Part shown: positions 1 through 10,433 of the stretch, piece by piece
Layout: the number at the start of each line of letters is the position of its first letter
Position numbering within the stretch: the first letter of the stretch is position 1
DNA from: Comamonadaceae bacterium
Lineage (GTDB): Bacteria > Pseudomonadota > Gammaproteobacteria > Burkholderiales > Burkholderiaceae_C
Assembly (NCBI GenBank): GCA_013823655.1
Contig: PNMN01000006.1
Coordinates: 1 to 33,122, forward strand
Reading direction: 5' to 3'
Length of the DNA: 33,122 bases
Translations under genes and position numbers: made by a program
Notes under the pieces: generated by a model
Databases searched by the model: none
Seen by the model: the letters and a program-made list of their open reading frames with translations, nothing else
What the model was told of the DNA's origin: nothing

Positions 1-755
<755 letters not shown>

Positions 756-786
756 GGATTCGCTTCAGTCGTTGCGCGCAGACCGA

Positions 787-1149
787 TCAGGCCTGGCGCT
801 GGGTTTCCAGTTGGTTCAGCAGTGCCTGCACGCGTTCGGCAGGCACGTTTTTCTGCATCAGCTGCAGCAGGCCGTCGCCTTCGATCAGGGGGCGCAGCAC
901 CTCGACTTCGGCCGGGTAGAACAGCGCGTCCCAGGCCGCCAGCTCGGTGTTGAAGGTCTCGTCGTCCCAGGTCTTGCCCTTGGCCAGCAGCGTCACCAGT
1001 GGCGCGGCCTTGTTCTCGACAAAGGCCTTGCGGTAGGGCTTCTGCGCCCAGCGCTGGGCAAACCATTCCTTGTGCGGCGACTCCAGCGTCAGCAAACGCC
1101 TGGCGATGGCTTTTTCGATGGCAAAAACCGGGAAACCGAAGAGCTTCAT
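787..1149 (-). CDS. Uncharacterised ~120 aa protein encoded between carA and carB
   Basis: MKLFGFPVFAIEKAIARRLLTLESPHKEWFAQRWAQKPYRKAF...QLETQRQA; fits tightly between the carA stop and carB start on the same strand. The longer ORF (to 1311) would overlap carA, so the internal ATG at 1149 was chosen. Confidence 0.8.
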   Translation of the reverse strand: MKLFGFPVFAIEKAIARRLLTLESPHKEWFAQRWAQKPYRKAFVENKAAPLVTLLAKGKTWDDETFNTELAAWDALFYPAEVEVLRPLIEGDGLLQLMQKNVPAERVQALLNQLETQRQA

Positions 1150-1168
1150 GGGAAAACCTTGGGGAGCG

Positions 1169-2329
1169 TCAGGCGGCCACGCGGTCTTGCATGAGCGCCA
1201 TGAAGCGGTCAAACAGGTAGCCGATGTCGTGCGGGCCGGGCGAGGCTTCCGGGTGGCCCTGGAAGCAGAACGCCGGCCTGTCGGTGCGGGCCAGGCCCTG
1301 CAGCGTGCCATCGAACAGGCTCACGTGCGTGGCGCGCAGGTTGGCCGGCAGGTTTTTCTCGTCCACCGCAAAACCGTGGTTCTGGCTGGTGATCGAGACA
1401 CGACCATTGTCGAGATCCTTCACCGGGTGGTTGGCACCGTGGTGGCCGAACTTCATCTTGAAGGTCTTGGCGCCGCTGGCCAGCGCCATGATCTGGTGGC
1501 CCAGACAGATGCCGAAGGTCGGCAGGCCGCTCTCGATGATTTCGCGCGCGGCGGCAATGGCGTAGTCGCAAGGCTGCGGGTCGCCCGGGCCGTTGGAGAG
1601 AAACACGCCGTCGGGCCGGAGCTTGAACACCTCGGCAGCGGGCGTCTGCGCCGGTACCACCGTGATCTGGCAGCCCCGTTCGGCCAGCATGCGCAGGATG
1701 TTGTATTTGACGCCGAAGTCGTAGGCCACCACGTGGAACTTCGGTGCGGTCTGCTCGCCGTAACCCGAGCCGAGCCGCCACTCGGTCTGCGCCCAGGCAT
1801 AGGGCTCGTTGGCCGACACCACCTTGGCCAGATCCTGGCCCGCCATGCTGGGCGCGGCCTGGGCGGCGGCAATCGCCTGCGCCCGGTGCGCTTCGGTGAT
1901 GGCCTGACCGGCCGGCAGCGACACGATGCAGCCGTTCTGCGCGCCGTGGGTGCGCAGGCGGCGCGTCAAGGCGCGGGTGTCCAGGTCGGCGATGGCCACG
2001 GTGCCCTCGCGCTGCAGGTACTGGGACAGGGTTTCGCTGCTGCGGAAGTTGGACGCGAGCAGGGGCAGGTCTTTGATGATCAGGCCAGCGGCATGGATGC
2101 GCGAGGCCTCCACGTCTTCACGGTTCACACCGGTGTTGCCGATGTGCGGGTAGGTCAGCGTGACGATTTGCTGGCAGTAGCTCGGATCGGTGAGGATTTC
2201 CTGGTAACCGGTCATGGCGGTGTTGAACACCACCTCACCGGTGGTCTGACCGGTGGCACCGATGGAAATGCCTGTCAAGACCGTGCCGTCGGCGAGCGCG
2301 AGAAGGGCTTTCGGATGGACGGGAAGCAC
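1169..2329 (-). CDS. carA: Carbamoyl-phosphate synthase small subunit
   Basis: GTG start at 2329 preceded by [55 protein letters not shown]... and class I amidotransferase motif GICLGHQ. Confidence 0.97.
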   Translation of the reverse strand: MLPVHPKALLALADGTVLTGISIGATGQTTGEVVFNTAMTGYQEILTDPSYCQQIVTLTYPHIGNTGVNREDVEASRIHAAGLIIKDLPLLASNFRSSETLSQYLQREGTVAIADLDTRALTRRLRTHGAQNGCIVSLPAGQAITEAHRAQAIAAAQAAPSMAGQDLAKVVSANEPYAWAQTEWRLGSGYGEQTAPKFHVVAYDFGVKYNILRMLAERGCQITVVPAQTPAAEVFKLRPDGVFLSNGPGDPQPCDYAIAAAREIIESGLPTFGICLGHQIMALASGAKTFKMKFGHHGANHPVKDLDNGRVSITSQNHGFAVDEKNLPANLRATHVSLFDGTLQGLARTDRPAFCFQGHPEASPGPHDIGYLFDRFMALMQDRVAA

Positions 2330-2509
2330 GGTTTTCTCCAGAGAGTTTTTTTGGACGCATCCAGGCACGCCATGGGGAACAACCGGGGAAGATTCGCGCC
2401 CATGCCCGGAACGCCGCAAACGGGTCGCAGCAGAGGGAAAAGGACGGGGAACCTGGGCAGGAAGCCGGGGCGAACGCAGGGCTTGCGTCGATTGCGGGTA
2501 AACCCCGGA

Positions 2510-2515
2510 ATTATA
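2510..2515 (-). promoter_or_regulatory. Putative carA promoter -10 box (TATAAT)
   Basis: Reverse complement reads GGCTATAATTCC ~180 nt upstream of the carA start; no strong -35 box recognised. Confidence 0.45.
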
Positions 2516-2599
2516 GCCGCTCGCCCCCTCCACCCGACCCTCACCGCACCCCGAAAGAAGGGATGCGTTGTGGGGCTCGCCGAGGCCGGAAAACGGGTT

Positions 2600-3367
2600 T
2601 CAGCGCCCCACCGCGCTGGCGTGCAGGCAGATCGCCGCAGCCGCCGCCACATTGAGCGATTCTTCTCCGCCGGGCTGTGTGATGCGCACCGAGCGCGAAG
2701 CCAGGCTCTCAAGCGCCGGGCTCACGCCCTGCCCTTCGTGGCCCAGCACCCAGGCACAGGGCCAGGGCAACCGCGTCTGGTGCAGCAAATCGCCGCAGTG
2801 GGCGCTGGTCACCAGCAGGGGCACCGCCAGAGCGTTCAGGTCGTCGGCAGAAAGACCTTCCACCAGGTGCAGCCCAAAGTGGGCGCCCATGCCTGCGCGC
2901 AGCACCTTGGGCGACCACAGGGCCGCCGTGCCCTTGAGCGCCAGCACCTGGGCAAAACCCATGGCGGCGGCGCTGCGCAGGATGGAACCCACGTTGCCCG
3001 CGTCCTGCAGGCGGTCCAGCACCACCGTGGCCTGCCCGGCGCGCAAGCCAGCGGCCACCGGCAGCGTCCAGACGAAGCCAACACCGGCGGGTGATTCGAG
3101 GCCGCTGATGCCCGCCATCAGGGCATCGGGCACGGTGACGATGTGCTCGGCGGCGTCGCGCAGGTCGTGCGGGGCCTGGGTCCAGAAGCTTTCGCTGAAC
3201 AGCGCCGTGGCGGGCCGATGGCCGCGCGCCAGCAGCGCCCGGCACAGGTGGTCGCCTTCCAGCCAGACCTGGCCCTGCTGGCGGTAGGCGGTGCTGTCCT
3301 GCGCCAGCAGGCGCAGGCGCTTGAGCAACGGGTTGTCGCGCGAGGTGATGGCGGTCGGTGGGTTCAC
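2600..3367 (-). CDS. TrmH/SpoU-family RNA methyltransferase
   Basis: MNPPTAITSRDNPLLKRLRLLAQDSTAYRQQGQVWLEGDHL... with SPOUT-like segments QDAGNVGSILRSAAAMGF, VLGHEGQGVS and SLNVAAAAAICL. Confidence 0.9.
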   Translation of the reverse strand: MNPPTAITSRDNPLLKRLRLLAQDSTAYRQQGQVWLEGDHLCRALLARGHRPATALFSESFWTQAPHDLRDAAEHIVTVPDALMAGISGLESPAGVGFVWTLPVAAGLRAGQATVVLDRLQDAGNVGSILRSAAAMGFAQVLALKGTAALWSPKVLRAGMGAHFGLHLVEGLSADDLNALAVPLLVTSAHCGDLLHQTRLPWPCAWVLGHEGQGVSPALESLASRSVRITQPGGEESLNVAAAAAICLHASAVGR

Positions 3368-3373
3368 AGAAGT

Positions 3374-3433
3374 ACCTCCGTGCTGCGCACTTCGGTGCGA
3401 GCTTGCTTGGGGCGGCCCTGCGCGGCGCTCATG
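3374..3433. repeat. Double-hairpin intergenic repeat, copy A
   Basis: acctccgtgctgcgcacttcggtgcgagcttgcttggggcggccctgcgcggcgctcatg; clearly similar to 5995-6054. Includes the hairpin GCGCAC-TTCG-GTGCG. Confidence 0.65.
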
Positions 3434-4070
3434 GCAGCGGCTTGAGCTGGTCGCCGGCCAGCACCCGGGCCACGGGCGCGAAGCTGCGCCGGTGCTCGGC
3501 CAGCGCGCCGTGGGCCTGCAGCGCCCTCAGGTGCTCGGCGGTGCCGTAGCCTTTGTGGCGGTCAAAGCCGTAGGCCGGGTGTTGCTGGTGCAGCTCGTCG
3601 AGCAAACGGTCGCGCGTGACCTTGGCCACAATCGACGCGGCCGAAATGGCGGGCACCAGCGCGTCGCCCGAGACGATGGCCTCGGCCAGCATGTCCAGCG
3701 CCGGCAGGCGGTTGCCATCGACCAGCACCTTGTGCGGTTTCAGGCGCAGGCCCTGCACCGCGCGCTGCATCGCCAGCAGCGTGGCTTGCAGGATGTTGAG
3801 CCGGTCGATTTCTTCCACCGTGGCCAGCGCGACGCTGCAGCACAAGGCCCTGCCTCGGATCTCGTCGTAGAGCTTTTCGCGGCGCCTGGCGGTGAGCTGC
3901 TTCGAATCGGCCAGACCCTTGATGGGTTTGAGATCGTCCAGGATCACCGCAGCGGCCACCACCGGACCGGCGAGCGGGCCACGACCGGCCTCGTCCACAC
4001 CGGCGATCAGACCGGGGATGTCCCAGACCAGCCTGGCCTGTTCAGCCTTCAAGAACTTTTTTGATCGCAT
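3429..4070 (-). CDS. rnhB: Ribonuclease HII
   Basis: [23 protein letters not shown]...[19 protein letters not shown]...[10 protein letters not shown]...[14 protein letters not shown]. Confidence 0.96.
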   Translation of the reverse strand: MRSKKFLKAEQARLVWDIPGLIAGVDEAGRGPLAGPVVAAAVILDDLKPIKGLADSKQLTARRREKLYDEIRGRALCCSVALATVEEIDRLNILQATLLAMQRAVQGLRLKPHKVLVDGNRLPALDMLAEAIVSGDALVPAISAASIVAKVTRDRLLDELHQQHPAYGFDRHKGYGTAEHLRALQAHGALAEHRRSFAPVARVLAGDQLKPLP

Positions 4071-5187
4071 CGGTGGCGAGTTGGGCGGTGTCGCGTTGCA
4101 GGAGGTGGTGCAGATCGGTGAAGCCTTGCTGCAAGTCGCGGATTTTCTCAGGTTGTTCCAGCCAGGCCAGCGTTTCGCGCGCCAGGGCTTGCGGCGTGGC
4201 GGCGTCCTGCAGCAACTCGGGCACCACGAACCTGCCGCTCAGGATGTTGGGCAGGCCCACCCAGGGCTGCAGCTGCTTGCGCCGCATGATCTGCCAGGAG
4301 AGCCCGTTCATGTTGTAGGCGATCACCATCGGCCGCTTGAACAGCGCGGCCTCCAGCGTGGCGGTGCCGCTGGCGATCAGCGTCACGTCGCAGGCCGCGA
4401 GCGCGGTGTGCGATTGCCCGTCCAGCACCGTCAGCGCAGCGCCCAGGCCGCTGGCTGCGGCCAGCCGGACGATGCGATCCCGCAGCGCAGGCACAGCAGG
4501 CACCACGAAGCGGATGCCAGGGCGGGCCTTTTGCATGAGCGTGGCGGCGTCGAAAAAACGCCGGGCCAGGTACTGCACTTCCGACGCCCGGCTGCCGGGC
4601 AGGATGGCGACCACGGTGTCCTCGTCGCGCAGGCACAGCTTCTTTCGAGCGGCCGCGCGGTCGGGCTCCAGCGCAATGACGTTGGCGATCGGATGGCCGA
4701 CGTAGGTGGAGGCGATGCCATGCCGGGCCAGCAACTCGGGCTCGAACGGAAAGATGCAGAGCACATGGTCGGCGCTGCGACGGATTTTCTCCACCCGCTG
4801 CGCGCGCCAGGCCCAGACCGAGGGGCAAACAAAATGCACCGTGCGCACGCCCTGGGCCTTGAGGGCGGCCTCCAGATCGAGGTTGAAGTCCGGCGCATCG
4901 ACGCCGACGAAGAGGTCGGGGCGGTCACGGCCCAGCAGGCGCTGGCGCAACCGGTCGCGGATGCCGACGATCTCCCGGTAGTGGCGCAGCACCTCGATGT
5001 AGCCGCGCACCGCCAGTTTTTCGCTCGGCCACCAGGCATCGAAGCCCTGCTCGACCATGCGCGGGCCACCAATGCCCGCCGCCTGCAGGTCGGGCCAGCG
5101 CTGGCGCATGCCCTGGAGCAGCAAACCCGCCAGCAAGTCCCCGGACGTTTCGCCGGCGACCAGCGCAAACCGTCTGGGCTTCACCAT
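4042..5187 (-). CDS. lpxB: Lipid-A-disaccharide synthase
   Basis: [27 protein letters not shown]...[37 protein letters not shown]...; adjacent to lpxA. Confidence 0.97.
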   Translation of the reverse strand: MVKPRRFALVAGETSGDLLAGLLLQGMRQRWPDLQAAGIGGPRMVEQGFDAWWPSEKLAVRGYIEVLRHYREIVGIRDRLRQRLLGRDRPDLFVGVDAPDFNLDLEAALKAQGVRTVHFVCPSVWAWRAQRVEKIRRSADHVLCIFPFEPELLARHGIASTYVGHPIANVIALEPDRAAARKKLCLRDEDTVVAILPGSRASEVQYLARRFFDAATLMQKARPGIRFVVPAVPALRDRIVRLAAASGLGAALTVLDGQSHTALAACDVTLIASGTATLEAALFKRPMVIAYNMNGLSWQIMRRKQLQPWVGLPNILSGRFVVPELLQDAATPQALARETLAWLEQPEKIRDLQQGFTDLHHLLQRDTAQLATDAIKKVLEG

Positions 5188-5193
5188 GCGCGG

Positions 5194-5988
5194 TCAGCGA
5201 ACGATGCCGCGCTGGGGCGAGGCCTGGCGCAGAAAGTCCAGCATCAGCGCCACGTCGGGCCCGGCCGCGGGCGTTTGCTCAGCGAGGCCGCGGATGCGCT
5301 CGGACGCCTGGTCCAGCGTCAGGTCATCGCGGTACAGCGCCTTGTGCATGGCCTTGACGGCCGCGATGCGCTCGGGCGTGAAGCCGCGGCGGCGCAAACC
5401 TTCGAAGTTCATCGACCGCGCTGCCGCCGGCTGGCCCTGGCACATCACGAAGGGCGGCAGATCGGCGAACAGCAGCGAGCACATGGCCGTCATGGCGTGG
5501 TCGCCGATGCGCACGAACTGGTGCACCACCGTGAAGCCACCCAGGATCACCCAGTCGCCCACGGTGACGTGACCGGCCAATTGCGCGTTGTTGGCAAAGA
5601 TCGTTTTGTTGCCCACCACACAGTCGTGCGCCAGGTGCACATAGGCCATGATCCAGTTGTCGTCACCCACCACCGTCTTGCCCAGCGCGCCGGGCGAGCC
5701 GATGTTGAAGGTGCAGAACTCGCGGATGGTGTTGCGCTCGCCGATGATCAGTTCGCAGGGCTCGCCGGCGTACTTCTTGTCCTGCGGGATCGCGCCCAGT
5801 GAATTGAACTGGAAAATGCGGTTGTCGCGCCCGATGGTGGTGTGGCCTTCGATCACGCAATGCGCGCCCACCGTGGTGCCGGCGCCGATCTTCACATGCG
5901 GCCCGATCACGGTGTAGGGTCCGACCGAGACCGATGCGTCCAGCTCGGCGGCCGGATCGACCAGCGCGGTGGGATGGATAGGGCTCAT
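5194..5988 (-). CDS. lpxA: UDP-N-acetylglucosamine O-acyltransferase
   Basis: [53 protein letters not shown]...; left-handed beta-helix hexapeptides. Confidence 0.97.
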   Translation of the reverse strand: MSPIHPTALVDPAAELDASVSVGPYTVIGPHVKIGAGTTVGAHCVIEGHTTIGRDNRIFQFNSLGAIPQDKKYAGEPCELIIGERNTIREFCTFNIGSPGALGKTVVGDDNWIMAYVHLAHDCVVGNKTIFANNAQLAGHVTVGDWVILGGFTVVHQFVRIGDHAMTAMCSLLFADLPPFVMCQGQPAAARSMNFEGLRRRGFTPERIAAVKAMHKALYRDDLTLDQASERIRGLAEQTPAAGPDVALMLDFLRQASPQRGIVR

Positions 5989-5994
5989 TCGATG

Positions 5995-6054
5995 ACCTTT
6001 GTGCTGCGCACTGCGGTGCGAGCCCCCTTCGGGGCGGCCGGGCGGTGGCTCATG
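5995..6054. repeat. Double-hairpin intergenic repeat, copy B
   Basis: acctttgtgctgcgcactgcggtgcgagcccccttcggggcggccgggcggtggctcatg; similar to 3374-3433. Minus-strand RNA would form GCCCC-GAA-GGGGC and CGCAC-CGCA-GTGCG stems. Confidence 0.65.
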
Positions 6055-6070
6055 CGCCGGGTTCCGTGGC

Positions 6071-6511
6071 TCAGGCGACGGTGCGCATGGTGCACATCAG
6101 TTCGGCTTCGCAAGCGATTTCGTCGCCGACCCGGGCCACGCCCTTGAACTTGAAGAGTCCGGCCTTCACGCGCTCCAGCGTCACGTCCATGATCAGCTGG
6201 TCACCCGGCTCCACCGGGCGCTTGAAGCGCGCAGCGTCGACGCCGGCGAAGTAGTAGATCGTCTTGTCGTCGGGTGCGCTGCCCAAGGTGTCGAAAGCCA
6301 GCAGGGCTGCTGCCTGGGCCATGGCCTCCAGCTGGAACACGCCCGGGAACACGGGCCGGTGCGGAAAATGGCCGGTGAACTGCGGCTCGTTGATCGAGAC
6401 GTTTTTCAGGGCCTTGATGCGTTTGCCTTTTTCCAGCTCCAGCACACGGTCCACCAGCAAAAAAGGATAGCGGTGGGGCAGTTGCTTGAGTATCTGGTGG
6501 ATGTCCATCAT
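6071..6511 (-). CDS. fabZ: 3-hydroxyacyl-[acyl-carrier-protein] dehydratase
   Basis: [73 protein letters not shown]. Confidence 0.97.
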   Translation of the reverse strand: MMDIHQILKQLPHRYPFLLVDRVLELEKGKRIKALKNVSINEPQFTGHFPHRPVFPGVFQLEAMAQAAALLAFDTLGSAPDDKTIYYFAGVDAARFKRPVEPGDQLIMDVTLERVKAGLFKFKGVARVGDEIACEAELMCTMRTVA

Positions 6512-7566
6512 GGCTCGGTCTTCTTGTGGTGGGCTTGTTCGAGGGCCTGCTCGACGAGCTTGAGGCGCTGGCGCAGGCGGTTGAGTTGTTTGAGGGAAGC
6601 GGCGTTCTTTTCCCAGTTCGCATTGTCGTCGATGGGAAATATGCCGGTGTACTGGCCCGGCTCGCGGATCGAGCGGGTGACCACCGAAACCGCCGAGATG
6701 TGCACCTTGTCGGCCAGCGTCAGGTGCCCCAGCACGTTGGCACCACCGCCCAGCGTGCAGTGCGCGCCGATGGTGGTGCTGCCCGCCACCCCAGCGTTGC
6801 CCGCGATGGCGGTGTGCGCGCCGATGCGCACGTTGTGACCGATCTGGATCAGGTTGTCGAGCTTGACGCCGTCCTCGATCACCGTGTCGTCCAGCGCGCC
6901 GCGGTCGATGCAGGTGTTGGCGCCGATTTCGACGTCGTCACCGATGCACACCGCGCCCAGCTGCTCGATCTTGACCCATTGCCCCTGGTGCGGCGCAAAA
7001 CCGAAACCGTCAGCGCCGATCACCACGCCCGGGTGCAAGATGCAACGCGCGCCGACCACGCAGCGCTCACCGATGAAGACACGGGGATACAGCCACGTGC
7101 CCGCTCCGATGCGGGCACCACGCCCCAACACCACGTGAGCCCCGATGCGCGCGCCACTGGAGACCACGACACCCGCCCCGATCACCGCAAACGCGGCGAC
7201 ATCGGCCCCCGGGTCGATGACCGCAGAGGGATGGATGCTGGCCATGGGGTGGATCGCAGGCGCGTCCGCGGCGTCGTGCTCGGCACGCCACCACTGGCTC
7301 AGGCGGGCGTAGTAAAGATAAGGATCGTCGGTGACGATGACGGCAGCGCGCTGGGCCGCCACATCCTGCAAGGCGGGCGGCACGATCAGTGCACCGGCCT
7401 GCGTGGTCTGTATCTGGCTGGCGTAGCGCGCCTGCGCCACAAAGGCCAGCTCATCGGGCTGCGCGGTGGTCAGCGGCGCCAGCCGACGGATGAGGGTATC
7501 GGCCGGGCCAACCAGTGTGCCGCCCAGGGCCTGAACGATGGAGTCCAGCGAACGGGACACGTGCAA
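6508..7566 (-). CDS. lpxD: UDP-3-O-acylglucosamine N-acyltransferase
   Basis: Hexapeptide-repeat acyltransferase: [67 protein letters not shown]. Confidence 0.97.
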   Translation of the reverse strand: MHVSRSLDSIVQALGGTLVGPADTLIRRLAPLTTAQPDELAFVAQARYASQIQTTQAGALIVPPALQDVAAQRAAVIVTDDPYLYYARLSQWWRAEHDAADAPAIHPMASIHPSAVIDPGADVAAFAVIGAGVVVSSGARIGAHVVLGRGARIGAGTWLYPRVFIGERCVVGARCILHPGVVIGADGFGFAPHQGQWVKIEQLGAVCIGDDVEIGANTCIDRGALDDTVIEDGVKLDNLIQIGHNVRIGAHTAIAGNAGVAGSTTIGAHCTLGGGANVLGHLTLADKVHISAVSVVTRSIREPGQYTGIFPIDDNANWEKNAASLKQLNRLRQRLKLVEQALEQAHHKKTEP

Positions 7567-7574
7567 GCGGCGCC

Positions 7575-8093
7575 TTACCTGGCGCTGTTCAAGCCAGCAA
7601 GCACCTTGTCGGTGATGTCGTGCCTGGGATGGATGTAGACCGCTTCCTGGATGATCAGGTCGTACTTTTCGGCCTCGGCCACCTGCTTGATGACGCGGTT
7701 GGCGCGCTCCAGCACCTGTTGCAGCTCTTCGTTCTTGCGCAGGTTGAGGTCTTCCTGGAACTCGCGCTGCTTGCGCTGGAACTCCCGGTCCTGCTCCACC
7801 AGCTGGCGCTGGCGCACCACGCGCTGGCTTTCCGGCAAGGTGGGCGCTTCGCGTTCAAACTTTTCAGAGGCCGCCTTCAGCTGGCTGCCCAGCCCCTGGA
7901 TTTCCTTTTCGCGCTTGGCAAATTCCTGCTCCAGCTTGACCTGTGCCGTCTTGGCTAGGTTGGCCTCGCGAAACACCCGGTCGGTGTTCACAAAGCCGAT
8001 GCGAAAGTCCTGCGCAGCGACCGAGAGGGACAGGAAACCGGTGACCGCGACAAGCACCAGTTGACGCGCCATGCGAGAGGACAAGTTCTTCAT
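7575..8093 (-). CDS. skp: OmpH/Skp-family periplasmic chaperone
   Basis: [80 protein letters not shown]...; signal peptide; between bamA and lpxD. Confidence 0.93.
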   Translation of the reverse strand: MKNLSSRMARQLVLVAVTGFLSLSVAAQDFRIGFVNTDRVFREANLAKTAQVKLEQEFAKREKEIQGLGSQLKAASEKFEREAPTLPESQRVVRQRQLVEQDREFQRKQREFQEDLNLRKNEELQQVLERANRVIKQVAEAEKYDLIIQEAVYIHPRHDITDKVLAGLNSAR

Positions 8094-10414
8094 CAAAAGG
8101 AGGTTCCGATCTGAAACTGGAATTTCTGGATTTTATCGTCTGCTTGTGTGCGAACCGGGTTCGCCCAGGCAAATCGCAAGGGACCGATGGGCGATAGCCA
8201 GCTCAGCCCCACACCGACCGACGCGCGCAGGTCGGAGGCCGCGAATTTCTGGTTGGCGGCCCAGACGTTGCCGACGTCGACAAAACCGAACAGGCGCAAG
8301 GTGCGGTCGTTGCCGGCACCGGGGAACGGTGTGCTGATTTCGGTGTTGAGCACCAGGTTCCGGGTACCGCCGATATTCACCGGCGCGGCGGTCGTTGAAG
8401 CGTTGGCAATGGGCGAGGTGCCGCCCAGCGTGCCCTGCTCGAAACCGCGCACCGAACCCAGACCGCCGCCGTAGAAATGCTTGAACACCGGAAACGGCCT
8501 GCCACCCAGCCCTTTGCCCGCGCCGATCTCGGCGTTGAAAGCCAAGGTGTATTGCCTGTTGAGCGGAATGAACTGCTGGAACTGGTAGCTGGTCTTGAGG
8601 AAACGCGTATCGCCTGCAATGCCCCATTCGGTGTTGAAGCGCTGCAGGCGCCCCTTGCTGGGCACCAGTGCGCTGTCGCGATCATCCCGCGACCAGCCCA
8701 CCGTGAGCGGCACCGACCAGCTGCTCTGGCCAAACTCGGCGATGTAATTCTGATAAGCCTCGGGGATGTCGGCGCCTTCGATGATGCGCGTCTGCTCGGC
8801 ACCGATGCCGAAGAAAACCGTGTCCTGCTCGGTGAAGGGCACACCAAAGCGCACACTGCTGCCAGAGGTCTGCAGTTCGTAGTCACCGCCCTGCTCGCTG
8901 TACGGGCTACGGGTCTTGTGGTAGAGGTCAAAAGTGCGCGAAACCCCATCGGCGGTGAAGTAGGGGTTGGTCGTGCTGAGCACCAGCTGGCGGTTGAACT
9001 TGCTGGTGTTGAGATCCAGACCCAGGTAGTTGCCGCTGCCAAACACGTTTTCCTGCTTGATGCCCACCACAAAGGACAAGCCCTCGGCCTGCGCATACCC
9101 GGCGCCCAGAGAGAGGTTGCCGGTGGGTTTTTCCGCCACGGAAATGGTCAGATCGACCTGATCGGGTGAACCGGGCACCTGCTGGGTATCGACGCTGACT
9201 TCGGTGAAAAAACCCAGGCGATCGACCCGGTCACGCGAGAGTTTGATGCGGTCGCTGTCGTACCAGGCGGCTTCAAACTGACGGAATTCGCGGCGGATGA
9301 CTTCATCGCGGGTGCGGTTGTTGCCTTCGACGTTGATGCGGCGCACATAGACGCGGCGCGCCGGCTGGGCGCGCAGCACGAAGGCCACGCGGTTGTTGAC
9401 ACGGTCGATCTCGGGCACCGCCTCCACCTGCGCGAACGCGTAACCGAAGGCTCCGAAATAGTCGGTGAAGGCCTTCACGGTGGTGTTCACGTCTTCCACG
9501 TTGTAGGCCTGGCCGACGCGCAGGGTCACCAGGCTCTTGAACTCGGCTTCCTTGCCCAGGAACTCTCCCTGCAACGCCACCGATGACACCACGTAGCGCG
9601 GGCCTTCGGTGATGTTGATGGTGATGGTCATGCCATCCTTCTCGGGCGAAATGGCCACCTGTGTGGAATCGATCCGGAACTCCAGGAAGCCGCGCGTGAG
9701 GTAGTGCGAACGCAGGCTTTCCAGATCGGCATTGAGCTTGGCGCGCGAATAGCGGTCGGCCTTGGTGTACCAGCTCAGCCAGCCGCCGGTGTCCAGGTCA
9801 AACAGGTTGCGCAGCGTTGATTCTGAAAACACCTGACTGCCAATGATGCGGATGTCGGTGATCTTGGCGACTTCGCCCTCCACCACGCTGAAGTTCAGGT
9901 TGACCCGGTTGCGCTCTCCGGGCGTGACCGTGGTCACCACCTGGGCAGCGTACATGCTGCGGTTGAGGTACTGGCGCTTGAGTTCCTGCTCGGCGCGATC
10001 CACCAGCGCCTTGTCGAAAGGGCGCCCCTCGGCCAGGCCGACATCGCGCAACGCCTTGGTCAGTACCTCGTTGTCAAACTCCTTGACGCCTGAAAAACTC
10101 ACCTCGGCCACGGTCGGTCGCTCCTCGACGATCACGACCAGCACATCGCCACTGACCTGCAGCCGCACATCGGAGAACAGGCCCAGCCCGAACAGCGAGC
10201 GAATCGCCGTCGTGCCTTGGTCGTCGCTGTACTGGTCACCGATGCGAAACGGCAGCGAGGCGAACACCGTGCCGGGCTCGACCCGCTGCAAGCCTTCAAT
10301 CCGGATGTCGCGCAACCTGAAGGGCTCCACCGCCCAGGCCGGCAGCGCGGACAACAGGGATGCGGCGACCATGGTCAGCGACAGGCCGCGCAGACCTTTG
10401 GGGAAATTTTTCAT
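8093..10414 (-). CDS. bamA: Outer membrane protein assembly factor BamA
   Basis: Signal peptide MKNFPKGLRGLSLTMVAASLLSALPAWAVEPFRLRDIRIEGLQRVEPGTVF, POTRA domains, C-terminal barrel ending FQFQIGTSF. The longer ORF start at 10471 would overlap rseP. Confidence 0.97.
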   Translation of the reverse strand: MKNFPKGLRGLSLTMVAASLLSALPAWAVEPFRLRDIRIEGLQRVEPGTVFASLPFRIGDQYSDDQGTTAIRSLFGLGLFSDVRLQVSGDVLVVIVEERPTVAEVSFSGVKEFDNEVLTKALRDVGLAEGRPFDKALVDRAEQELKRQYLNRSMYAAQVVTTVTPGERNRVNLNFSVVEGEVAKITDIRIIGSQVFSESTLRNLFDLDTGGWLSWYTKADRYSRAKLNADLESLRSHYLTRGFLEFRIDSTQVAISPEKDGMTITINITEGPRYVVSSVALQGEFLGKEAEFKSLVTLRVGQAYNVEDVNTTVKAFTDYFGAFGYAFAQVEAVPEIDRVNNRVAFVLRAQPARRVYVRRINVEGNNRTRDEVIRREFRQFEAAWYDSDRIKLSRDRVDRLGFFTEVSVDTQQVPGSPDQVDLTISVAEKPTGNLSLGAGYAQAEGLSFVVGIKQENVFGSGNYLGLDLNTSKFNRQLVLSTTNPYFTADGVSRTFDLYHKTRSPYSEQGGDYELQTSGSSVRFGVPFTEQDTVFFGIGAEQTRIIEGADIPEAYQNYIAEFGQSSWSVPLTVGWSRDDRDSALVPSKGRLQRFNTEWGIAGDTRFLKTSYQFQQFIPLNRQYTLAFNAEIGAGKGLGGRPFPVFKHFYGGGLGSVRGFEQGTLGGTSPIANASTTAAPVNIGGTRNLVLNTEISTPFPGAGNDRTLRLFGFVDVGNVWAANQKFAASDLRASVGVGLSWLSPIGPLRFAWANPVRTQADDKIQKFQFQIGTSF

Positions 10415-10433
10415 GAGAAGGAGGGGAGAGTGT

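Noticed and set aside
1070-3094. 674-aa plus-strand ORF across carA and the methyltransferase gene
   Set aside because: Antisense to two confident genes; low-complexity shadow ORF.
4042-4070. 29-nt lpxB/rnhB overlap with an A6 run as a possible programmed frameshift site
   Set aside because: Ordinary translational-coupling overlap; no evidence for a fusion product.
3892-5802. 636-aa plus-strand ORF across lpxB/lpxA
   Set aside because: Antisense shadow ORF over well-recognised lpx genes.
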